A stretch of 14,387 bases of DNA, from assembly GCA_041670885.1 (NCBI GenBank), contig JBAXYJ010000047.1, positions 1 to 14,387 on the forward strand. Reading direction: 5' to 3'. The notes below the pieces were generated by a model. It ran no database searches. It saw only the letters and a program-made list of their open reading frames with translations, and was not told the origin of the DNA. Source of the DNA: JAJBWD01 sp041670885. GTDB taxonomy: Bacteria; Bacillota; Clostridia; Clostridiales; Clostridiaceae. How positions within the stretch are numbered: position 1 is the first letter of the stretch; each line of letters starts with the position of its first letter. Positions 8,252 to 14,373 of the stretch are shown here, in pieces. The translations under genes and the position numbers were made by a program.

Positions 8252-8426
8252 ATTTAATAAAGGATAAAAAATTCTTAATGGGGCTTGGAGCCGGGCTTAT
8301 AATTGCTGCAGTATTAATGTCTTTGTACCAGGCATAAATATGAAAAAGTCAGATATTGAAAATCAGGCAAGAGGGCTTGGCATGAAGTATCCATCAGAAA
8401 TGAAAGCTATAGAGGAGGGAAAATAA
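8233..8426 (+). pseudogene. Small membrane protein locus split into two frames (likely frameshifted)
   Basis: Two short pieces in different frames appear to make up one small protein. The first ends at a TAA at 8335-8337 and contains a basic segment followed by one membrane helix (IKDKKFLMGLGAGLIIAAVL). Its only ATG start (8278) is too late to include the basic part. An ATT at 8233, eight bases after AGAGGAG, is a possible rare start overlapping the previous gene. The second piece, ATG 8340 to TAA 8424-8426, encodes 28 residues with SDIENQARGLGMKYPSEMK. The combined pattern, one helix then an ARxxGMxYPxE tail, resembles small clostridial flagellar-operon proteins that are sometimes labelled YceG/MltG-like; that recollection is not verified. 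The frame change between 8268 and 8335 could be a real one-base mutation, a sequencing error or recoding. The second piece ends in a TAATG overlap with the next gene. Confidence 0.5.
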
Positions 8427-9199
8427 TGTTAAGAGGATTATATACTGCTGTTTCCGGCATGATAACCCAGCAGAAAAAGCAGGAAGTTATTACAAATAAT
8501 ATGGCTAATGTTTCAACTAACGGCTTTAAAGAAGACACCTTAAATGTAAAGAGCTTTGATGAAGTTCTTATTCAGAATTATGACAAACAAGTAAATGGAA
8601 TAAATGTAAAAAATCAGATAGGAAGTATTTCACTTGGAAGCCAGATAGATGGATCATCTACTAATTTCGCTGAGGGTACATATATATCAACAGATGAGCC
8701 TCTTGACTTTGCAGTATCCGGGGCTGGATTTTTCAAAGTAGAAGATGGCAGCGGAAAAGAGTTTTATACAAGGGATGGTCATTTTTCTTTAAATAATCAG
8801 GGATATCTGGTGGACCAAAATGGAAATTATGTAATCGGGAAAAATGCTAAAACAAATCTTGAGGATAGGATAAAACTTGATTCCACTGATGTAACAAGTG
8901 ATGGCAGCGGCAATATTAGTGATAATGGCAAGGTAAACTATAAATTAAGTACATATACATTTGCAGATAATAACAGTCTTACTAAAGTTGGAGACAATCT
9001 TTATTCCGGAGAGGCTGCCTCCCTGAATCAAAATGGAGAAATAAAGCAAAAAACTCTGGAAGGCTCAAACGTAAACATAATAGATTCCATGGTGGATATG
9101 ATGACAACAATGAGAGCCTATGAGGCAAATCAAAAGGTAATATCTGCCATCAATGAAACATTAGGTAAGGCAGTAAATGAAGTTGGGAGCGTGAGATAA
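8426..9199 (+). CDS. Flagellar hook/basal-body rod protein, FlgF/FlgG family (FlhO-like)
   Basis: A 257-residue axial protein. The N-terminus (LRGLYTAVSGMITQQKKQEV, then NNMANVSTNGFK) and C-terminus (LEGSNVNIIDSMVDMMTTMR, then AYEANQKV) are the two paired helices typical of rod and hook proteins. Between them lies the beta-rich FlgE/F/G core with DFAVSGAGFFKV and FYTRDGHFSLN. It is exported through the type III gate without a cleaved signal and builds the rod. It is the first of two tandem paralogues, like flhO-flhP of B. subtilis; by order it is the FlgF-like proximal member, though FlgF and FlgG cannot be told apart with certainty here. A strong AGGAGGG lies six bases before the ATG, which overlaps the upstream small ORF stop (TAATG). 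Confidence 0.9.
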   Translation: MLRGLYTAVSGMITQQKKQEVITNNMANVSTNGFKEDTLNVKSFDEVLIQNYDKQVNGINVKNQIGSISLGSQIDGSSTNFAEGTYISTDEPLDFAVSGAGFFKVEDGSGKEFYTRDGHFSLNNQGYLVDQNGNYVIGKNAKTNLEDRIKLDSTDVTSDGSGNISDNGKVNYKLSTYTFADNNSLTKVGDNLYSGEAASLNQNGEIKQKTLEGSNVNIIDSMVDMMTTMRAYEANQKVISAINETLGKAVNEVGSVR

Positions 9200-9954
9200 T
9201 GAGAGTGCTTTGGAATTCAAAAACCGGAATGCAGGCTCAGCAGGACAAGATGGATCTAATCTCAAATAATATGGCTAATATGGAAACGGAAGGCTATAAA
9301 AAGATTGATGCTTCCTTTAAAGACTTGGTTTATGAAAAGATTGCAGGAAAGGGAGTCCCGGTAAGCTCCAATGCTTTCGCATCTGTAAAAGGTACAGGAA
9401 GTACCCTGGGTGAAAGCTACAGATGCTTTAACCAGGGAAGTCTGAAGCAAACAGGAATTGATACGGATTTGGCAATCGATGGGAATGGCTTTTTTCAGGT
9501 AAAGATGGCTGATGGCAGTTTGGCTTACAAAAGAGGAGGAAAATTCAGCCTGGATAAAAACGGGAATTTATCTGATGATAACGGAAATATACTTCAGATT
9601 GATTATAAAAATAATAAAAAAATCAATTCATCTTCAATCATCATCGATGAAAGTGGACAAGTATACAGCGATGATAACGGAACTAAGGTTGATATAGGAA
9701 AATTAAATATATATGATTTTAAGGACAAAGCTAATTTAAAATCCATTGGCAATGATTTATTTAAAGCTGCTCCAGGTGATGAAGCTGTATCTCAGGATTT
9801 CAGTTTAAAACAGGGATATCTGGAACTTTCTAACGTTGATTTGTCTAAGGAAATGACAGATTTAATTCTTGCACAGAGAGCCTTTGAGCTAAATTCAAAA
9901 GGCCTTACTACAGCAGATGAAATGATGTCTATTGCGAATAATTTAACTAAGTAA
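9199..9954 (+). CDS. flgG: Flagellar basal-body rod protein FlgG-like (FlhP-like)
   Basis: A 251-residue paralogue of the preceding gene. The N-terminal helix has MRVLWNSKTGMQAQQDKMD and NNMANMETEGYKK. The core has DLAIDGNGFFQVKM, and the C-terminal helix starts QGYLELSNVDLSKEMTDLIL followed by AQRAFELNSKG, a close match to the FlgG C-terminal consensus. This suggests the distal rod protein joining the rod to the hook. Its ATG shares one base with the previous stop (TAATG), so the pair is probably translated together. The N-terminal tip is slightly divergent (WNSKTG rather than the more usual WTAASG), while the fold-defining ends are intact. The FlgG rather than FlgF label is an inference from the C-terminus and gene order. 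Confidence 0.87.
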   Translation: MRVLWNSKTGMQAQQDKMDLISNNMANMETEGYKKIDASFKDLVYEKIAGKGVPVSSNAFASVKGTGSTLGESYRCFNQGSLKQTGIDTDLAIDGNGFFQVKMADGSLAYKRGGKFSLDKNGNLSDDNGNILQIDYKNNKKINSSSIIIDESGQVYSDDNGTKVDIGKLNIYDFKDKANLKSIGNDLFKAAPGDEAVSQDFSLKQGYLELSNVDLSKEMTDLILAQRAFELNSKGLTTADEMMSIANNLTK

Positions 9955-9957
9955 AAC

Positions 9958-9986
9958 TTGTCTATGATTTTATGTAAAAATATGTT
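9958..9986 (+). promoter_or_regulatory. Possible weak sigma-A promoter for the comFB-like gene
   Basis: TTGTCT at 9958-9963 and TATGTT at 9981-9986 are 17 bases apart in the AT-rich 59-base gap after flgG, and no terminator is seen between the genes. Both hexamers are imperfect, so the gene may also be read through from the flagellar operon. Confidence 0.35.
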
Positions 9987-10013
9987 ATTATATTTTAAAG
10001 GTGGTGAATAGCT

Positions 10014-10277
10014 TTGGAACTTCAAAATTATACGGAAATCATGATAGACCATTTAATGGAACCTGTTCTTAAAAACTATAATGACATGTGTAAATGTGAT
10101 AAATGCATTCTGGACATAAAGGCTATTGCTCTAAATAATCTTCCTCCCAGATATGTAGTTTCTGAAAAGGGTGAGCTTTATAAAAAGGTAGAGGAGCTGG
10201 ATACTCAAATCCAAGTTGATGTAATCAGAGCAATTACAAAGGCCATAGAACAAGTAAAAAAAAATAAGAGACATTAA
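10014..10277 (+). CDS. ComFB-family small protein (putative cyclic-dinucleotide receptor)
   Basis: An 87-residue helical protein matching the late-competence ComFB family. The key features are ENYxE-like residues near the N-terminus (LQNYTEIMIDHLM), a cysteine cluster CKCDKC at 26-31, DIKAIALNNLPPRYV at 34-48 (the family's D-x-x-A-LN-LPP-Y block) and a long C-terminal helix. The start is TTG 10014, six to seven bases after an AAAGGTGGTG site. B. subtilis comFB has no clear role in DNA uptake; members of the family have more recently been reported to bind cyclic dinucleotides, and the cysteines may hold a metal. No comFA or comFC lies beside it here. Placement after flagellar genes fits a link to motility or c-di-GMP signalling, which is inference. 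Confidence 0.85.
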   Translation: MELQNYTEIMIDHLMEPVLKNYNDMCKCDKCILDIKAIALNNLPPRYVVSEKGELYKKVEELDTQIQVDVIRAITKAIEQVKKNKRH

Positions 10278-10286
10278 TAAACTTAA

Positions 10287-10320
10287 AGGATTGCCCAAGA
10301 AAAGGCAATTCTATTTTTTT
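10287..10320 (+). terminator. Rho-independent terminator after comFB-like gene
   Basis: A perfect ATTGCC/GGCAAT stem (10290-10295 with 10304-10309) with an 8-base loop, extendable by a G-T and a G-C pair, is followed by CTATTTTTTT. It lies shortly after the comFB-like stop and probably ends the whole flagellar transcript. Confidence 0.85.
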
Positions 10321-10358
10321 AGCAATACTATGGAATACAGCAGCTGCTTGTAAGTATT

Positions 10359-10778
10359 TTACAATTTGGTCAGCTCATTTACTTTTTCATTTTTCTTGAA
10401 TATTAGCTTAAATAAATATACTGAACCTAAAATGAAAAGATAAATCGCAAAAATGAACAGAAAACCCCAGAGACCGGCAACAATATCTGCAAATTCCATG
10501 ATGCCTCCGCCTGTTATCTTTTGCTCAATTTCTAAGCCAAATACCAGAACAATAAGCACTGTTAATGTATAAATAAATGATATTATTCTAATTGATAGCT
10601 TAGCCAACTTTTTAAATATAACATTAGTTATAAAATATAAGATAATGCCTATAATTCCTATAACTATGAAGTGAAGCTGTTTGTCCGTAAAATTAAAGCC
10701 AAATAATTTAAATAAGCTCATTATAATATCATGTATATTGTTTACTAGATTTGACATTTGTTTTAATAATAATTTCAA
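10359..10778 (-). CDS. Small membrane protein with VanZ-like signature
   Basis: A 139-residue protein starting at TTG 10778, seven bases after a GGGGG-type ribosome binding site; the next ATG (10757-10755) has no site. It has an amphipathic N-terminal part (1-28), then membrane helices at about 35-53, 62-82, 96-122. Residues in and beside the helices follow the VanZ-family pattern: DKxxHF at 32-37, ExxQ at 83-86 and DxxAGxxG at 98-105. VanZ-type proteins include a teicoplanin-resistance factor and many membrane proteins of unknown role. The match is by motif only, so the family call is tentative. It is transcribed divergently from the TIM-barrel gene and convergently to comFB. No clear terminator with a T-run was seen on the minus strand after its stop. 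Confidence 0.75.
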   Translation of the reverse strand: MKLLLKQMSNLVNNIHDIIMSLFKLFGFNFTDKQLHFIVIGIIGIILYFITNVIFKKLAKLSIRIISFIYTLTVLIVLVFGLEIEQKITGGGIMEFADIVAGLWGFLFIFAIYLFILGSVYLFKLIFKKNEKVNELTKL

Positions 10779-10810
10779 AATAATTCCCCCTTATAAATTT
10801 TCCTTAATAA

Positions 10811-10848
10811 AAGTATTTTACATTTTTATTCACAGAATGTAAATACTT
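10811..10848. repeat. Imperfect palindrome in divergent promoter region
   Basis: The left arm AAGTATTTTACATT (10811-10824) and right arm AATGTAAATACTT (10836-10848) are complementary apart from one extra T, around an 11-base spacer. The arms cover the predicted -10 and -35 of the minus-strand promoter, so it may be an operator. Without a T-run it is not a good terminator. Confidence 0.7.
10815..10843 (-). promoter_or_regulatory. Probable sigma-A promoter of the VanZ-like gene
   Basis: On the minus strand, TTTACA (10843-10838) and TAAAAT (10820-10815) are separated by exactly 17 bases. Each differs from the consensus at one position. The start site would fall about 30 bases before the ribosome binding site of the gene. 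Confidence 0.65.
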
Positions 10849-10854
10849 GCTATA

Positions 10855-10883
10855 TTGTATTTGATAATTTTAGATGATATTAT
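10855..10883 (+). promoter_or_regulatory. Possible sigma-A promoter of the TIM-barrel gene
   Basis: TTGTAT (10855-10860) and TATTAT (10878-10883) are 17 bases apart. A perfect TATAAT at 10888-10893 also lies here, but its best -35 (TTGATA) is 21 bases away. The region is very AT-rich, so the exact promoter is uncertain. Confidence 0.45.
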
Positions 10884-10919
10884 TAATTATAATGAAATTA
10901 TCATATGAGGTGTGATTAA

Positions 10920-11603
10920 ATGAATAAGAATATTCCTGAAGTAAGAACAAGCTTAAGAAGCCATATAATAGAGGTGCCGCAAGAGATTAGAGAATGCAGC
11001 GGTATCAGGATATTTGGCAAAAGGATAAAATCTCTTCTTTTTTCTACAGATGTAGCAATAATAAAAAATTGCAATGCCGATGGAATAATTGCAGTTTACC
11101 CATTTACTCCTCAGCCAATTATTACCCAGGCTCTGGTTTTAGCCTCAGATGTTCCGGTGTTTTGTGGAGTGGGAGGAGGCATAACTACAGGTAAAAGAGT
11201 AATAAACTTAGCCATGGATGCAGAGTTTAAAGGTGCTATTGGAGTTGTGGTAAACAGTCCCACATCAAATGATATTATTAAAAAAATGAGAGAGACAATA
11301 GACATTCCAATAGTCGTGACTGTTCTTTCAGAATATGAAAATATTAAAGACAGAATAGATGCAGGAACACATATATTCAATGTATCAGCAGCTTCTAATA
11401 CTCCGGCAGTAGTTAAAAAGATAAGAGGTGAGTATCCTGAATTTCCAATAATTGCAACAGGTGGGCCAAGCTCTGAATCAATCAAGAGAACAATTGAAGC
11501 AGGAGCAAATGCTATAACCTTTACTCCAAAATCAAGTGCTGATATATTTAGTGAGATTATGGAGAAATATAGGACTCAGTATGAAGATAGTGAACTCGTT
11601 TAG
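10920..11603 (+). CDS. TIM-barrel protein of unknown substrate (aldolase/HisA-like fold)
   Basis: A 227-residue protein with alternating hydrophobic strands and helices of a beta/alpha barrel. Visible landmarks are DGIIAVYPF (54-62), PVFCGVGGGITTGKR (79-93), GVVVNSPTSNDII (108-120), IFNVSAASNT (152-161) and a C-terminal IIATGGPSSESI (177-188) followed by GANAITFTP (195-203). The last two glycine-rich blocks resemble the phosphate-binding ends of KDPG/KHG aldolases and HisA/TrpC-type barrels. I do not see the usual catalytic lysine context of KDPG aldolase, so no reaction is assigned; similar clostridial proteins are often labelled simply hydrolase. A GAGGTG site precedes the ATG. The gene is divergent from the VanZ-like gene, with which it may share regulation. 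Its last codons run into the structured element at 11594, so the extreme C-terminus may be altered. Confidence 0.8.
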   Translation: MNKNIPEVRTSLRSHIIEVPQEIRECSGIRIFGKRIKSLLFSTDVAIIKNCNADGIIAVYPFTPQPIITQALVLASDVPVFCGVGGGITTGKRVINLAMDAEFKGAIGVVVNSPTSNDIIKKMRETIDIPIVVTVLSEYENIKDRIDAGTHIFNVSAASNTPAVVKKIRGEYPEFPIIATGGPSSESIKRTIEAGANAITFTPKSSADIFSEIMEKYRTQYEDSELV

Positions 11604-11695
11604 CTAAAGCTAAGCATCGAGTCTTCAGCTGGGGAGTCTATCCCACCTGAAGCAGAATTATAGGATCATAAGCTTTAGAAGTGGGTATCTTGAAA
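11594..11695. other. Structured intergenic element with alternative pairings (IS200/IS605-end or omega-RNA-like?)
   Basis: Three linked structures are visible. ACTCG (11594-11598) pairs with CGAGT (11618-11622) around a small TTAGC/GCTAA hairpin. CTTCAG-C-TGGG (11623-11633) pairs with CCCA-C-CTGAAG (11642-11652). The same central CCCAC-CTGAAGC (11642-11653) can instead pair with GCTTTAG-AA-GTGGG (11672-11685), giving 12 pairs including one G-U. The two larger helices exclude each other or may form a pseudoknot-like arrangement. No T-run follows, so it is not a simple terminator. A CTTTAG..GTGGG..TTGAA tail recalls right ends and omega-RNA scaffolds of IS200/IS605 elements, but no TnpA or TnpB sequence is present, and the active strand is unknown. 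It could be a relic, a non-autonomous element or an unrelated RNA. Confidence 0.5.
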
Positions 11696-11735
11696 CTTTG
11701 ATAAAATATTATTTCCAGTGTTTTTCTTAGATAAA

Positions 11736-11764
11736 AAAGAGCTGACAACTTGCGTCAGCTCTTT
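11736..11764 (-). terminator. Terminator of adhE, probably partly bidirectional
   Basis: A perfect 11-bp stem AAAGAGCTGAC/GTCAGCTCTTT with a 7-base loop lies just past the adhE stop. Read on the minus strand it ends in a run of Ts, ideal for adhE. On the plus strand the T-run is short and interrupted, so it would stop transcripts from the barrel gene less well. Confidence 0.9.
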
Positions 11765-11768
11765 CAAT

Positions 11769-14354
11769 TTACTTTTTATCAAAGGCATTTATATACATTT
11801 GCTTAATCTCAGACATTAATGGATATCTGGGGTTTGCTCCAGTACATTGATCATCGAAAGCTTCTTCGCACATGGTGTCCAAGGTAGCATAGAATTTTTC
11901 TTCTGATATTCCATATTCTTTGATTGATTTTGGAATGTTTACCTTATCTTTTAATTCTTGAATAGCTTTTATTAAAAGATCTATTTTTTCATCTTCTGTT
12001 TCTCCGCCTAAATGCAGGTAATCTGCAATTCTTGCATATCTCCACTTACTGTTTGGATACTTGTATTGTGGGAAGGCTGCCTGCTTTCTTGGGTTTTCTG
12101 CTGAATTGTATTTAATCACTTCATTTATAAGAAGAGCGTTAGCAACTCCGTGAGGTACGTGATGCACTGATCCTAGTTTATGAGCCATAGAGTGGCATAC
12201 ACCTAAGAAGGCATTGGCAAAGGCCATTCCTGCCATACAGGAAGCGTGGGCCATCTTCTCTCTTGCTTTTACATCAGTTGTTCCATTATTATATGCATCA
12301 GGAAGGTATTTGAATATTAATCTTATAGATTCTAAAGCTAAACCGTTGGTATACTCAGAAGCAAGTACTGAAACATATGCTTCAATTCCATGAGTTAAGG
12401 CATCTATTCCTGAAGCTGCTGTTAAGCCTCTTGGCATATTCATCATAAGCTCGGCATCCACAATTGCCATATCCGGAGTCAGCTCATAATCTGCCAATGG
12501 ATATTTAATTCCAGTTTTTTCATCTGTAATAACAGCAAATGGTGTAACCTCGGAGCCTGTTCCTGATGAGGTTGGTATTGCTATCATCATAGCTTTATCT
12601 CCCATCTTAGGGAAGGTGAATACTCTTTTTCTTATATCCATAAATCTCATTGCCAGGTCTTCAAATCTAACTTCCGGATGCTCATACATAACCCACATTA
12701 TTTTAGCAGCATCCATAGGCGATCCACCGCCTAAAGCTATTATTGTATCTGGCTGGAAGGATATCATATCCTCCGCACCTTTTTTAGCAGCTGCCAGGGT
12801 TGGGTCCGGCAGTACATCAGAGAATACTTTATATTCTATTCCGCTTTCCTCCAGTACCTTTGTTATTATGTCCACATATCCAAGATCAAATAATATTTTA
12901 TCTGTAACTATGAATGCTTTTTTCTTTCCTATTTCCTTTAATTCTTTAAGGGCAACAGGGAGACATCCAAATTTGAAATATACCTTTTCAGGAACTCTAA
13001 ACCAAAGCATGTTTTCTCTCCTCTCTGCCACTGTCTTTATATTAAGAAGGTGTTTTACTCCTACGTTTTCAGATACTGAGTTGCCGCCCCAGGATCCACA
13101 GCCTAAGGTGAGTGATGGTGCCAGTTTGAAGTTATATAAGTCGCCTATAGCACCCTGTGAGGATGGCATATTAACTATTGCTCTGCCTGTTTTCATGCTG
13201 GCTCCGAATTTTTCAACTCTGTCTCTGCATTTTACCTGATCTGTATATAAAACCGAGGTGTGGCCAAATCCGCCTAATTCTATAAGTCTGGAGGCTTTAT
13301 TAAGAGCTTCATCAAAGCAGGTTACTTTATACATTGCAAGAATTGGTGACAGCTTCTCATGAGAGAAGGGCTCATCTAGTTCAACAGATTCAACTTCTCC
13401 AATTAATACCTTAGCATCCTTTGAAATTTTAAGACCTGCTATTTCTGCAATTTTGTATGCTGACTGGCCTACGATTTTTGCATTAAGGCTTCCATTTACA
13501 AGAATTATTTTTCTTACCTTTTCTTTTTCTTCTTCGTTTAGTATATAAGCTCCTCTTGTAAGAAATTCTTCTTTTACTTCTTCATATATGCTGTCCATTA
13601 CAAGTACTGACTGCTCAGATGCACATATTACTCCATTATCAAAGGTTTTTGAGAGTAGTATTGAGCTAACTGCCATCTTTATATGAGCAGTTTCATCTAT
13701 GATGGCAGGTGTGTTTCCGGCACCAACTCCTATTGCTGGCTTTCCTGAAGAATAAGCAGCTCTGACCATGCCGGGTCCGCCGGTTGCTAAAATTATGTCA
13801 CAGCTTTTCATAACTACATTTGAAAGCTCAACAGAAGGCTCATCTATCCAGCCAATAATGTTTTTTGGGGCACCGGCTTTAACTGCTGCATCTAATATTA
13901 TTTTAGCGGCCGCTATAGTGGACTTTTTAGCTCTTGGGTGAGGGGAAAATATGATTCCGTTTCTTGTTTTTAATGATATTAATGCCTTAAATATAGCAGT
14001 TGATGTAGGGTTTGTTGTAGGAACTATAGCTGCAACAACACCTTTTGGCTCTGCTATTTTTTCAATACCATAGGATTTATCCCTCTCAACAACTCCGCAG
14101 GTTTTTTCATCTTTATAATTATTATAAATATATTCAGAAGCAAAATGATTTTTTATAACTTTATCTTCAACTATGCCCATACCTGTCTCTTCAACTGCCA
14201 ACTTTGCAAGAGATATTCTTGAGTTATTAGCCGCCATAGCTGCCTGCCTGAATATTTCATCTACCTGCTCCTGAGAAAATTTAGAATATTCTTTCTGTGC
14301 GTCTCTAACTTCCTGAATTTTTAACATTAATTCTTCAATATTTGTAACCTTCAT
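11769..14354 (-). CDS. adhE: AdhE, bifunctional acetaldehyde-CoA/alcohol dehydrogenase
   Basis: An 861-residue two-domain enzyme of standard AdhE length that reduces acetyl-CoA (or another acyl-CoA) to the aldehyde and then the alcohol, using two NADH. Residues 1-440 are the aldehyde dehydrogenase domain, with the catalytic cysteine C244 in GVICASEQS and the nucleotide-binding GAGNTP near 211. After a linker, residues 455-861 are the iron-dependent alcohol dehydrogenase, with GGGSPMD at 542-548 and metal ligands D651, H655, H721 and H735 in GIDALTHGIEAY, CHSMAHK and HHVPHG. Family members form spirosome filaments. The enzyme regenerates NAD+ in fermentation. ATG 14354 has an AGAGGAG site 8 bases upstream. 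A Rex-like operator directly upstream suggests repression when NADH is low. All catalytic residues are intact. Substrate chain length cannot be read from the sequence. Confidence 0.97.
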   Translation of the reverse strand: MKVTNIEELMLKIQEVRDAQKEYSKFSQEQVDEIFRQAAMAANNSRISLAKLAVEETGMGIVEDKVIKNHFASEYIYNNYKDEKTCGVVERDKSYGIEKIAEPKGVVAAIVPTTNPTSTAIFKALISLKTRNGIIFSPHPRAKKSTIAAAKIILDAAVKAGAPKNIIGWIDEPSVELSNVVMKSCDIILATGGPGMVRAAYSSGKPAIGVGAGNTPAIIDETAHIKMAVSSILLSKTFDNGVICASEQSVLVMDSIYEEVKEEFLTRGAYILNEEEKEKVRKIILVNGSLNAKIVGQSAYKIAEIAGLKISKDAKVLIGEVESVELDEPFSHEKLSPILAMYKVTCFDEALNKASRLIELGGFGHTSVLYTDQVKCRDRVEKFGASMKTGRAIVNMPSSQGAIGDLYNFKLAPSLTLGCGSWGGNSVSENVGVKHLLNIKTVAERRENMLWFRVPEKVYFKFGCLPVALKELKEIGKKKAFIVTDKILFDLGYVDIITKVLEESGIEYKVFSDVLPDPTLAAAKKGAEDMISFQPDTIIALGGGSPMDAAKIMWVMYEHPEVRFEDLAMRFMDIRKRVFTFPKMGDKAMMIAIPTSSGTGSEVTPFAVITDEKTGIKYPLADYELTPDMAIVDAELMMNMPRGLTAASGIDALTHGIEAYVSVLASEYTNGLALESIRLIFKYLPDAYNNGTTDVKAREKMAHASCMAGMAFANAFLGVCHSMAHKLGSVHHVPHGVANALLINEVIKYNSAENPRKQAAFPQYKYPNSKWRYARIADYLHLGGETEDEKIDLLIKAIQELKDKVNIPKSIKEYGISEEKFYATLDTMCEEAFDDQCTGANPRYPLMSEIKQMYINAFDKK

Positions 14355-14373
14355 AAGATCACTCCTCTTTATT

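Noticed and set aside
9512..9697. 61-residue open frame overlapping the flgG-like gene
   Set aside because: Out-of-frame shadow within a conserved rod protein, without a supported start.
11111..11485. 124-residue minus-strand open frame opposite the TIM-barrel gene
   Set aside because: The opposite strand encodes a convincing barrel protein with a ribosome binding site; this frame shows no motifs of its own.
11594..11700. Simple Rho-independent terminator for the TIM-barrel gene
   Set aside because: The hairpins are not followed by a T-run; the real terminator-like stem is at 11736-11764.
12616..13239. 207-residue open frame on the plus strand opposite adhE
   Set aside because: It is the complement of highly conserved adhE codons, has no family features and no good ribosome binding site; a shadow frame.
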